From an uncultured Pelagibacteraceae bacterium (GTDB taxonomy: Bacteria; Pseudomonadota; Alphaproteobacteria; Pelagibacterales; AG-422-B15): DNA of 57,046 nucleotides. Each line of letters opens with the position of its first letter. Positions within the stretch are counted from its first letter, which is position 1. The stretch spans positions 1-57,046 of the forward strand of contig CACFAO010000007.1 of the NCBI GenBank assembly GCA_902564295.1, given 5' to 3'. The translations under genes were made by a program, and so were the position numbers. This document shows positions 17,822 to 26,216 of this stretch, piece by piece. The notes under the pieces were generated by a model. That model did not search any database, had not been told where the DNA came from, and was given only the letters and a program-made list of their open reading frames with translations.

Positions 17822-20257
17822 ATGGAGAAACTTTATTTATCTATATTAGGAAAGCATACAAAAATTGCATTGTTATTTTTTTTTATCACTATAATTTTTT
17901 TTGCATATAGTACAAAAGATTTTCAACTTGATGCATCATCTGATACTTTAATTCTTGAGCAAGATCAAGATCTAAAAGAATATAGAAAGATAATAAATAA
18001 TTATGGCTCAAGTGATTTTCTGATCGTAACATTTACTGATAAGAGAAAAATACTAACTGAAGGTAATTTAGAAATAATAAAGTCATTCATTAGTAGACTA
18101 AATAAATTGTCATGGATCGATAATGTGCAATCAGTTTTTGATGTTCCATTACTCGAAATAAAAAATCAAAATCTTACTGATCTTATTGATGAAATTTTAA
18201 CTATTAGTTCCCCTGGAATTGATCTGAAGTTGGCTGAAAAAGAATTATTAAACAGTCCGATTTTTAAAAATCTGATTATTAGTGAAGATGCAACTAGTAC
18301 TGGAGTACTAATTAATTTTAAAAAAGATAATGATTACGATGAACTTATTAAAGAGAGAGATAATCTTAAAGAAGAAAAAAAATTATCAAACGAACAAAAG
18401 AATTATCTCAATAAAATTAATATTGAGTACCAGACAAGAAAAAAATCTTTTGACAACGAACGTCATCACAATATTAACCAAATTAGAGAATTGATTAATG
18501 ATTATGCGAACAAGGGTTTAAAAATACACCTAGGGGGTGTAGCTATGATTGCTGATGATACCATTACATTTGTAAAAAATGATATTATTGTATTTGGAAT
18601 AGGTGCTATGATATTTATTCTAATTGTTCTTTTCGTTGTGTTCAAAAATCCAATTTGGATGCTGGTCTGTATATCAAATTGCATTACATCGCTTGTGCTA
18701 ATGATAGGAACAGTATCATTACTTGATTGGAAAGTTACAGTTATTTCCTCAAATTTTATAATGCTAATTCTTATTCTTTCTTTGTCTATGACCGTGCATA
18801 TTGTAGTTAGATTCAGGCAATTTTTACTCGATAGTAAAAGTTACTCAAATACACAGGCGCTTATTTTGACAATTAATAAAATGTATAAGCCATGTTTATA
18901 TGCTGCACTAACTACCATTTTTGCATTTGCGACTCTATACTCGAGTGGAATTAAGCCTGTAATGGATTTTGGTTTGATGATGTGCGTAGGCTTATTTATA
19001 ACATATGTAACAAGTTTTACATTTTTACCATTAATTATCTCTTTTTTTAAATTAAATGTAGCAAACAATATTTTAAAAGAAAAAAATAAAGGACTATTTA
19101 CATACTTGCCTTTAAATTTTCCAAAGATTTTACTATTAAGTTTTTTTACGATTTTTTGTATCAGTTTCTACGGCGCAACAAAATTAAAAGTTGAAAATAG
19201 TTTTGTTGATTATTTCAAGAAGGATACAGAAATATATCAAGGTATGAAGTTAATTGATGACAAGCTGGGTGGAACCACGCCGCTCGACATTATCATTGAT
19301 TTTAACAATGAGTCAGATGAATTATTTGATGGAAGTGTAGATGATGAATTTATGGATTTCGGAATTGAATACGATCCTGCAGATTACTGGTTCACCAATG
19401 AGAAAATAAGTATTATAAAAAATATTCATGATCATCTAGAAGAATATCCTTTTTCAGGCAAAGTATTATCTTTGGCGTCAATTGTAAGAACTGCTGAAAA
19501 ACTTAATTCTAATAATGAATTTGATACACTTGAATTATCAATACTCTATAAGAAACTACCAAATGATTTAAAAAGTCAAATCATTAATCCTTATGTCCTC
19601 ATTGATGATAATCAAGCAAGAATTACAATGAGAGTTATTGATACACACCCTGAATTAAATAGGGCCAATTTTATAGCTGACCTAAATAATCATATTGAAA
19701 ATAATTATTCAACTGGAGCAATAAATGTTTCAATTGCTGGAGTTTTAATACTTTATAATAATATGTTACAGAGTCTTTTTGACTCACAAATTAAATCATT
19801 ATCTATTGTTTTATTTGGAATTTTTTTGATGTTATTTTTTTTATTTAGGTCACTTAAAATAGCTATTGCAGCAATAGTACCTAACTTAGTTGCTTGTTTT
19901 GTTATTCTTGGAACAATGGGATTAGTATCAATCCCCCTCGATCTTATGACAATAACTATCGCGGCAATTACTATTGGAATTGCCGTTGATAATTCTATAC
20001 ACTATATTTATAGGTATAAGGAATACTACACTGAGGGTCGCGATCATAAAGAAACCCTAATTAAATGCAATGATACGGTTGGAGTGGCTATCAAAAATAC
20101 CTCTTATACAATTATTGCTGGGTTTTCTATTCTCATATTTTCAAACTTTTATCCAACAATTTATTTTGGATTATTTACTGCACTTGCAATGTCAGTAGCA
20201 CTTTTTGGCAGCCTTACACTTTTACCAATATTACTTAATAGGCTTTTGAAATATTAA
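17822..20257 (+). CDS. MMPL/RND-superfamily exporter (HpnN-like)
   Basis: 811 residues with two repeated halves. Each half has one N-terminal membrane helix (about 15-32 and about 435-455), a soluble periplasmic domain, and a block of about five further helices (about 255-415 and about 650-805). The second half contains TITIAAITIGIAVDNSIHYIYRY, the acidic membrane motif of this RND branch; the matching first-half segment is ILSLSMTVHIVVRFR. Relatives export hydrophobic lipids such as hopanoids, or are uncharacterised; I cannot name the substrate. A charged coiled stretch (about 170-215) interrupts the first periplasmic domain. It sits in an operon with alr and cvpA. Confidence 0.78.
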   Translation: MEKLYLSILGKHTKIALLFFFITIIFFAYSTKDFQLDASSDTLILEQDQDLKEYRKIINNYGSSDFLIVTFTDKRKILTEGNLEIIKSFISRLNKLSWIDNVQSVFDVPLLEIKNQNLTDLIDEILTISSPGIDLKLAEKELLNSPIFKNLIISEDATSTGVLINFKKDNDYDELIKERDNLKEEKKLSNEQKNYLNKINIEYQTRKKSFDNERHHNINQIRELINDYANKGLKIHLGGVAMIADDTITFVKNDIIVFGIGAMIFILIVLFVVFKNPIWMLVCISNCITSLVLMIGTVSLLDWKVTVISSNFIMLILILSLSMTVHIVVRFRQFLLDSKSYSNTQALILTINKMYKPCLYAALTTIFAFATLYSSGIKPVMDFGLMMCVGLFITYVTSFTFLPLIISFFKLNVANNILKEKNKGLFTYLPLNFPKILLLSFFTIFCISFYGATKLKVENSFVDYFKKDTEIYQGMKLIDDKLGGTTPLDIIIDFNNESDELFDGSVDDEFMDFGIEYDPADYWFTNEKISIIKNIHDHLEEYPFSGKVLSLASIVRTAEKLNSNNEFDTLELSILYKKLPNDLKSQIINPYVLIDDNQARITMRVIDTHPELNRANFIADLNNHIENNYSTGAINVSIAGVLILYNNMLQSLFDSQIKSLSIVLFGIFLMLFFLFRSLKIAIAAIVPNLVACFVILGTMGLVSIPLDLMTITIAAITIGIAVDNSIHYIYRYKEYYTEGRDHKETLIKCNDTVGVAIKNTSYTIIAGFSILIFSNFYPTIYFGLFTALAMSVALFGSLTLLPILLNRLLKY

Positions 20258-20260
20258 AAA

Positions 20261-20767
20261 ATGAGTTTTGACTTTTCTACATTTCTTAACCCTTTTGATA
20301 TTTTATTTTTAATTGTAATTGCGATATCATTTTTTTATGGAATAAAAAATGGTTTAACCAAAAGTTTTTTTAATTTTTTTAAATGGATAGTTATTTTTTA
20401 TTTAATTAAGAATTGCTTTAATGTATTACGACCAATATTTGACCTATATATAACAAATCAAACACTTTCAGATATATTAATATTTTTCTCTACTCTTATA
20501 GTTTCATATATAATTATATCATTTATAAATCGCATAATAATTGGCCTTTTACAGCCGAAAAAATCTTTCTTTATCGATGTCTTTTTTGGTGGTGTCTTAG
20601 GAATACTAAGAGGATACATAATATTTATACTATTAATATTCTTTATAGATAGCAATTTTTCATTCAAATCAGTGCCTGACTTTATGAAAAATGGAACCTT
20701 TGACGAGGTAATAAAATATGGTGTAGAACTTCTTGAGCAAATTCCAAGGAACATTGATGAAATTTAA
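20261..20767 (+). CDS. cvpA: CvpA-family membrane protein
   Basis: 168 residues with four predicted membrane helices (about 12-32, 38-55, 65-90, 105-130) and the CvpA pattern FDILFLIVIAISFFYGIKNG near the start. The family is an inner-membrane protein linked to envelope homeostasis. In most proteobacteria purF follows directly; here the next gene is an SDR, so purF must be elsewhere or lost. Confidence 0.85.
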   Translation: MSFDFSTFLNPFDILFLIVIAISFFYGIKNGLTKSFFNFFKWIVIFYLIKNCFNVLRPIFDLYITNQTLSDILIFFSTLIVSYIIISFINRIIIGLLQPKKSFFIDVFFGGVLGILRGYIIFILLIFFIDSNFSFKSVPDFMKNGTFDEVIKYGVELLEQIPRNIDEI

Positions 20768-20779
20768 ATATAAATTCTA

Positions 20780-21466
20780 ATGAAACATTTAAATTGTTTA
20801 ATTACAGGCGCTTCATCTGGTATAGGGAAAGAGATTGCAATTGAACTATCTTATTTTGTAAAACATATTTACATAAGCGCCCGAAATGTAAAAAAATTAG
20901 AGCACGTGCACGACAAGGTTGTTAAAAACTCAGAATGCACAATCGTTCCACTAGATTTATGTGAAGAAAATGGTATTGAGGAATTGGCTAGAAATATTTT
21001 TAAAAAAGACAAGCGTCTAGATATCTTAGTTTTATCGGCCGGTATAATCAATCAATTATCGCCTGTTGAGTCAATTGAATTAAAAAAATTAAATGAAATT
21101 ATTAATCTTAACTATATTTCTAACTTTAGAATGCTTAAAAATTTTCATCCTTTATTGAAAAGTTCAAATAATTCAAATATTGCTTTGATATCTTCAATTA
21201 AAGACTCTTCTAAGGATTATTATTGGGGCATATATCAACCAATAATGACGGCATTAAACGAACTTTTTACTACTTACGCAAAAGAAAATCAAAGTACAAA
21301 TATAAGGACCAATATCTTTTGTCCAAAAGCAGTAAATACAAGTTTTAGAGATGTCATAATGCCTGGAGAAAACAAAAACAATATTAGCGATGCTAGAAGT
21401 GTGGCTAAAAAAATTGCAAGTCACATATTTAGTAAAGCCAAGTCAGGAATCATTGAAATTAATTAA
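20780..21466 (+). CDS. Short-chain dehydrogenase-like protein with altered active site
   Basis: 228-residue SDR fold with a complete nucleotide-binding loop TGASSGIG (9-16) and a Ser in ALISSI (138-139). The motif that should read Y-x-x-x-K reads Y152-Q-P-I-M156, so the catalytic lysine is replaced by methionine. The family normally found at this position in Alphaproteobacteria (after cvpA-purF) is a YciK-like SDR of unknown substrate. The intact cofactor loop with a lost lysine suggests a changed or non-catalytic role. It ends 8 bp inside der on the other strand. Confidence 0.82.
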   Translation: MKHLNCLITGASSGIGKEIAIELSYFVKHIYISARNVKKLEHVHDKVVKNSECTIVPLDLCEENGIEELARNIFKKDKRLDILVLSAGIINQLSPVESIELKKLNEIINLNYISNFRMLKNFHPLLKSSNNSNIALISSIKDSSKDYYWGIYQPIMTALNELFTTYAKENQSTNIRTNIFCPKAVNTSFRDVIMPGENKNNISDARSVAKKIASHIFSKAKSGIIEIN

Positions 21467-22274
21467 CGTATGGATTATTTGACATTTTAAAATCATATAT
21501 TATGGGAATTCCCTCAAGTCTAAAATAATTTCTAAATGCATTGTCAAAGTATTTCTGAAATATAGCCGGGGGTTTTTTATTTATATTTAAAAATATTTTA
21601 AATTTAGGTATATGGTTTTTAACTTGAACAATATATTTAGGTTTTATCTCCCTTTTATTTAATTTTGGAAAATTTGCCTTTTTATTTAGATAAATAATTA
21701 ATTTTTTTAGATTTTGTTTTTTTATCTCAACCGATAAAAGATTTTTCTTATAAATAATTTCATTCAATACAGATTTAATATTTATATTTTTTTTCGCAGA
21801 GATAAATTTAATATTTATTAGTCTGTATTTACTATAATTATTTTTAAGATATCTATTTAAATTTAATTTATAGGTTTTCTTATCATCAATTAAATCAATC
21901 TTATTAAATAAAAAAAATAAAACTTTATTTTTACTTATAGCTAAATCTGCAAGCCGAAAATCTTGTCTAGTTATGTTTTCTAATGAGTCGATTAAAAGTA
22001 TAATAACATCTACATTCTTGGTTAATCTTACAACTTCTGTATTACGTATTAATTCCTCTTTTACTACTACTTTGCTTTTTCTGCGTAAACCTGGTGTGTC
22101 AATAATTGTAAACTCATTATTTCTGTGAATAAATTTTTTTTTATGAATAGTTTTAGTTAAGCCATATTCATCACCAACAGGTGAAATGTAATCTCCGAGT
22201 AAAGTATTAAATAAGGTAGATTTTCCCGAATTAGGTTTTCCAATAATTCCTAAACTTATTTTATTTGAACCCAT
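21459..22274 (-). CDS. der: Der-type GTPase with a single G domain (first G domain missing)
   Basis: Der (EngA) is a ribosome-assembly GTPase for the 50S subunit, normally of 440-500 residues with two tandem G domains and a KH-like domain. This frame has about 271 residues. GKPNSGKS (12-19), DTPGLRRKSKV (59-69), NKID (124-127) and SAKK (about 160) form one G domain. A KH-like tail (about 190-271) ends IPIIYDFKMSNNPYVN. The segment from DTPGLRRK to TRQDFRLADLA matches the second G domain of Der, so the first is absent. The start is set at the ATG at 22274; upstream ATGs at 22280 and 22292 overlap bamB further and add nothing conserved. The panB-YfgM-bamB-der order supports identity. Confidence 0.82.
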   Translation of the reverse strand: MGSNKISLGIIGKPNSGKSTLFNTLLGDYISPVGDEYGLTKTIHKKKFIHRNNEFTIIDTPGLRRKSKVVVKEELIRNTEVVRLTKNVDVIILLIDSLENITRQDFRLADLAISKNKVLFFLFNKIDLIDDKKTYKLNLNRYLKNNYSKYRLINIKFISAKKNINIKSVLNEIIYKKNLLSVEIKKQNLKKLIIYLNKKANFPKLNKREIKPKYIVQVKNHIPKFKIFLNINKKPPAIFQKYFDNAFRNYFRLEGIPIIYDFKMSNNPYVN

Positions 22275-23559
22275 ACACATTAGAGTTTTCATCGGACAAG
22301 AAAATACTTTCAGATAATATTAATGGTGGTACTAAAAGCCCCTTAACTCCAAGTGAGCCTGAAGAGAGTATTTCTCCAGTTATTGGTGATACAACTTTTA
22401 ATTCCCCAAAATAAGAAATATTATATATTAAATTATTTATTAAGTACGGACCTAGCCAAAGATTTAAGTTTTCTACTTTTTGTCCTTTACGATATTTTAA
22501 TAAATCAGTTATCCAGAAGACTTCTGAGCTTTCTTTATCAATGCATACTAGCTTGCCGTCATCATTAATGATGTAAATTTGATTGCCAGATAATATCGGT
22601 GTTCTATATCCTGATAAATCAATTTCCCAATTGCGTTGTCCATTAATTGCGCTGACAGAAATAAGCTTTCCATTTGAACTTAATGAATAAATTGTATTGC
22701 CTGAAATTACTGGGCTTGCTGAAATGTCCTTGATATCGAAATTACTTACCTTAGAAATTTTAGAAACGTTCTCAGACCAAACTGGCTTCCCGGTATCGAA
22801 GATAAATGCCACTAATTCTCCATTGCTAAATGGTGCAATAATCATATTTTCAAAAGCAACTGGGGAGGAAGTGAAAAGATTTTTCTTTGATTCAGAAATT
22901 GTCTGAAATGACCAATCAATTTCTCCATTAGCAATATTAATGGAGAAAATTCTGTTGTCAGCTGATATAAAGTAGATATGGTCTCTGTAGATTAATGGCG
23001 GCGAAAGAATCGGGTATTTTATATTAACTCCCCATATTTCACTGCCTTCTTCTGCATCAAATAATTTTACCTGTCCGTAGCCATCCACAAAAACTATTTT
23101 ATTATCAAAATATGCTATTCCACCTCTTACGACTTCGTATTTTTTAATTCCATCAATTTTGATATCAACTTTAAATAAAACTTCCTCAGTAGAGGCATTA
23201 ACACAAATAAGGAAACCATCACTTAGAATCTGACAGATATTATTGTTAAAAAATATTGGTTGTATAATATTTACTGGCCCTCTTTTTCCTGAAATAATTT
23301 TTGCTTTCTTTGTAAGTGATGAGGATGAGTAAATATTGTTAAGATGATTATTAGGATTTAAAAAATGTTGACTCCAAAACATAACTTCTTTTGGCTGATC
23401 AATTTTAATGTTACTGGGATCAAGGTCTAATGACTCTGAAATCTCAGCATTATAACTTAGTACAGGAAATCCCGTATTTTTATTTTCAATAGATTCTTTT
23501 TTTGAGCAGGAAATTACTAAGATAAAAATAATTAGTAAGATCGAGTATTTGTAACGCAT
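22261..23559 (-). CDS. bamB: BamB-like outer-membrane assembly lipoprotein
   Basis: Beta-propeller lipoprotein of the BAM complex that inserts barrels into the outer membrane. I place the start at the ATG at 23559: a positive start, a hydrophobic run, and the lipobox VISC with lipidated Cys at residue 18. A TTG six codons earlier overlaps the preceding gene and is unlikely. The rest is a series of PQQ/YVTN-type blades, for example LLSVSA-like strands and repeated G-x-x-x-W segments (EIWGVN, GEIDWSF, GKPVWSE, GQRNWEID). It lies between a YfgM-like gene and der, the usual alphaproteobacterial place. Confidence 0.9.
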   Translation of the reverse strand: MRYKYSILLIIFILVISCSKKESIENKNTGFPVLSYNAEISESLDLDPSNIKIDQPKEVMFWSQHFLNPNNHLNNIYSSSSLTKKAKIISGKRGPVNIIQPIFFNNNICQILSDGFLICVNASTEEVLFKVDIKIDGIKKYEVVRGGIAYFDNKIVFVDGYGQVKLFDAEEGSEIWGVNIKYPILSPPLIYRDHIYFISADNRIFSINIANGEIDWSFQTISESKKNLFTSSPVAFENMIIAPFSNGELVAFIFDTGKPVWSENVSKISKVSNFDIKDISASPVISGNTIYSLSSNGKLISVSAINGQRNWEIDLSGYRTPILSGNQIYIINDDGKLVCIDKESSEVFWITDLLKYRKGQKVENLNLWLGPYLINNLIYNISYFGELKVVSPITGEILSSGSLGVKGLLVPPLILSESIFLSDENSNVYGFK

Positions 23560-23560
23560 G

Positions 23561-24193
23561 CTATTCAGCAATTTCAATAAATTTTTCAGCTCTTATTTTT
23601 ATGTCCATAGGAGCATCAACTGAGTCAATTAATTTCTTAAAACCAATTTTACTTTCTTCATTTTTACCTAGTAATAGTTTTTTTATTAATAAAAGTTCCT
23701 CGAAAAGAAATTTAAAGTTACTGTCTTGAGATTTTACGATATCTAGATATCTCATAAATTCTGGCTCATCTATTTCATCAATTTTATTTAGTAGAAGCAA
23801 ATAAGCAGCTAAGTCAACAAGAATAGCATCATATTTATTGTTATTGATTATATTCTTAAGTCCGTTTATGCCTTCTATTTTATCTCCATTTTGAATCTGT
23901 AGATTGGAAAGTCTCAACTCAGCTAGGCCAGATAAATATTCATTTTTTGAACCTACCAAGTCATCAAATGCTTGTATTTGATTATTAATACCTTTTTCGT
24001 AAGTTGCCGCTATATACATTTCAATAAGTTTTTCATTTTTTGACAGATCTGATGATTTTTTTACTTGATAACCCACAACTGAGAATACAATTATGAGTAT
24101 GCTTACAATTAAATAAATACCATATCTTTTCCAAAGATTAGAAAACTTTTGTTTTCTCAAATCTTCGTCAACTTGTCTTAAAATATCACTCAT
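23561..24193 (-). CDS. YfgM-like membrane-anchored TPR protein
   Basis: 210 residues: a short charged N terminus (RQVDEDLRKQKFSNLWKRYG), one membrane helix (about 26-44), then an all-helical periplasmic part. In Gammaproteobacteria, YfgM is an ancillary SecYEG-associated protein that cooperates with periplasmic chaperones. The length and the position directly upstream of bamB match the family. It starts by overlapping the panB stop codon by one base. Confidence 0.78.
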   Translation of the reverse strand: MSDILRQVDEDLRKQKFSNLWKRYGIYLIVSILIIVFSVVGYQVKKSSDLSKNEKLIEMYIAATYEKGINNQIQAFDDLVGSKNEYLSGLAELRLSNLQIQNGDKIEGINGLKNIINNNKYDAILVDLAAYLLLLNKIDEIDEPEFMRYLDIVKSQDSNFKFLFEELLLIKKLLLGKNEESKIGFKKLIDSVDAPMDIKIRAEKFIEIAE

Positions 24194-25020
24194 TAATCTT
24201 TTCTATTGTAACTTACAATTTGTGGATGCATACGATATACGTGTTCTGTTGAAGGAAATGTTCTATCTTTTACTTCAGCAGCATATTTGTTAACTGCAAT
24301 CTTAATAGCATCTTCTAGATCAACGTATTTTTTGACAAATTTTGGTGCCACATTTGATAATCCTAGTATATCTTCTGTTACTAATATTTGGCCATCACAA
24401 CTTGGAGAAGCTCCTATTCCAATCGTAGGAATATTTAAAATCGAAGTTATTTCTGCAGCTAGAGGTTCGGCCATGCCTTCTAAAACTAGTGAGAATGCAC
24501 CAGCTTCTTCAACAGCAACTGCATCATCAATATATTTTTGCCATTCAGATTTTTCTTTTCCTCTTACCTTATAACCTCCATCTATCAATACACTTTGAGG
24601 CTGTAAACCAATATGACCCATTACCGGAATTGAGCTTTGCGTGAGATGTTTAATTGTCTTTGATATTTTCTGTCCACCTTCGAGCTTTATGCCGTTGCAA
24701 TTTGTCTCTTTCATCACACGTGCGGAGTTCATGAATGCTTTATCAACCGACTCTTCGTAAGTGCCGAAGGGCATATCAACAATTACACATGATTTACTTG
24801 AAGCGCCAACAACAGATTTTGCATGATTAATCATTTGTTCAAGCGTAACTTGAAGTGTATTTTCATAATCATAAAGAACCATTCCAAGCGAGTCTCCTAC
24901 CAACATTAAGTCAACTTTCTCATCAATAGCTCTAGCAATTGGTGCAGTGTATGCAGTCAGACATACAATTGGGGTCTTTCCTTTGCGAGACTTTATATCA
25001 TTTGCTGATTTTCTTAACAT
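24193..25020 (-). CDS. panB: Ketopantoate hydroxymethyltransferase
   Basis: Makes ketopantoate from ketoisovalerate and methylene-THF, the first committed step of pantothenate/CoA synthesis. The metal-binding segment VGDSLGMVLYDYENTL (42-56), the region KLEGGQKI (about 113-120) and GHIGLQPQSV are intact. The 275-residue length is normal. It is the first gene of panB-YfgM-bamB-der. The panC partner is not in this window. Confidence 0.96.
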   Translation of the reverse strand: MLRKSANDIKSRKGKTPIVCLTAYTAPIARAIDEKVDLMLVGDSLGMVLYDYENTLQVTLEQMINHAKSVVGASSKSCVIVDMPFGTYEESVDKAFMNSARVMKETNCNGIKLEGGQKISKTIKHLTQSSIPVMGHIGLQPQSVLIDGGYKVRGKEKSEWQKYIDDAVAVEEAGAFSLVLEGMAEPLAAEITSILNIPTIGIGASPSCDGQILVTEDILGLSNVAPKFVKKYVDLEDAIKIAVNKYAAEVKDRTFPSTEHVYRMHPQIVSYNRKD

Positions 25021-25078
25021 GGGATCGGTTTATACTTGATAAATAAGAAAAATTCTAGGGAAAGCTTAGTTTTTATAA

Positions 25079-25603
25079 CTATTCCTCTAATTCACTATCA
25101 ATTAATACTGCTATTAGAAGAGCAGGTTCAGAGCCGTTGTTTACCCATGCATGATTTGTGCCACGCTGTACTACAACATCAAAAGGGTTAATTCTTACCT
25201 CTTCTTCATCCAAAATTAAAGTTACATCCCCTTTTAACAGAATAATATAATCAATTGTTTTAGTTTTGTGCATCGCTGGATGTTTCTTTACATCAACTCG
25301 GTGATGTGCCGCGCCAATACGGCTGAAGGCTTCCTCGGCCATTTTATTTAGCACCTCAATAGGAGCACCTTTAGGAGTTGGCATTATTTGAAAATATCTA
25401 AATTTAGAACCTCCTTGAGGCGGAGATAAAATTATATCACTGTCAGCTCGGTCCTTACTGCTTTTTGTATCAATAATTTTTCCGTCCTCATTCCATAGTT
25501 CGAACAGGCCTCCAATTTCTTCTCCAATGGAACGAGCTGGTGGGCCATCAATTTTAATTACAGATTTACCATCTTCATTGTGTCCTGTAACAATTCTTCT
25601 CAC
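25079..25603 (-). CDS. Cupin-domain protein
   Basis: 174 residues. The C-terminal half is a single cupin barrel: HKTKTIDYIILLKGDVTLILDEEEVRINPFDVVVQRGTNHAW holds the two cupin motifs with the metal-binding G-x-x-x-H-x-W region. The N-terminal ~80 residues are unrecognised. Similar proteins are annotated only as cupins, so the substrate is unknown. The start is a GTG at 25603 preceded by a full AAAGGAGGT Shine-Dalgarno 6-7 bases upstream, unusually strong for this window. It lies 18 bp after the membrane protein gene and is probably co-transcribed with it. Confidence 0.8.
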   Translation of the reverse strand: MRRIVTGHNEDGKSVIKIDGPPARSIGEEIGGLFELWNEDGKIIDTKSSKDRADSDIILSPPQGGSKFRYFQIMPTPKGAPIEVLNKMAEEAFSRIGAAHHRVDVKKHPAMHKTKTIDYIILLKGDVTLILDEEEVRINPFDVVVQRGTNHAWVNNGSEPALLIAVLIDSELEE

Positions 25604-25621
25604 TTAATAACCTCCTTTATT

Positions 25622-26140
25622 TTAATCCCTTCTTACGTTTGGGATAATTTCTTCTTGGTAACCTTCTTTAAAAGTTGCTCGATCGCCATAAATTTCAGTT
25701 TCAAACCATTCGACAAATTCTTTTGATTTAATCCCCCTCCAATATTTCCAAGTTGACTGTGCAATAGGAGCTTTCATGGTGCCCAATTTCAACATATGCA
25801 TTCTCATTTTTAAATGAGTTTCATCAACAAAACCTTTTTCAACTTTTTCGTACGTATCAAAAATATCCACTAGTAATGCATTTACATATACTGCTACTCT
25901 CCATTTATCTGCGTTATCTAGTTCGCCTGCAGCCCAATCTTTCGAGAGAAAGTTACTAAATTCTTTATCTTTCGATGTATTAAAATACCTCTCATACATT
26001 CTGTGTGTTAAAGAGTGTCCAAACTGCGCTTTTGTGATTTCATTTTGCTGATGTATTTGTATTCCTAAATAAATAACAGAAACAACTACACCAAATGCTG
26101 CAACCATTTGCACTATAATTATTATTGTTTCTGCGCTCAT
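25622..26140 (-). CDS. Small membrane-anchored protein of unknown function
   Basis: 172 residues: one N-terminal membrane helix (about 5-27, IIIIVQMVAAFGVVVSVIYLGIQI) followed by a soluble helical domain containing RMYERYFNT, WRVAVYVNALLVDIFDTYEKVEKGF and a C-terminal W-x-x-x-K-x-x-E-F-V-E-W-F-E. Proteins with this helix-plus-soluble layout are common in marine proteobacteria and unannotated. I do not assign a function. It precedes the cupin gene closely and follows the photolyase gene after 76 bp. Confidence 0.7.
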   Translation of the reverse strand: MSAETIIIIVQMVAAFGVVVSVIYLGIQIHQQNEITKAQFGHSLTHRMYERYFNTSKDKEFSNFLSKDWAAGELDNADKWRVAVYVNALLVDIFDTYEKVEKGFVDETHLKMRMHMLKLGTMKAPIAQSTWKYWRGIKSKEFVEWFETEIYGDRATFKEGYQEEIIPNVRRD

Positions 26141-26216
26141 AAATACAGACTATACATTATTATACTTTTGTGGCAAAAACTTTGCTTAGATCGATTTATA
26201 AAAATTGATTTAATAA

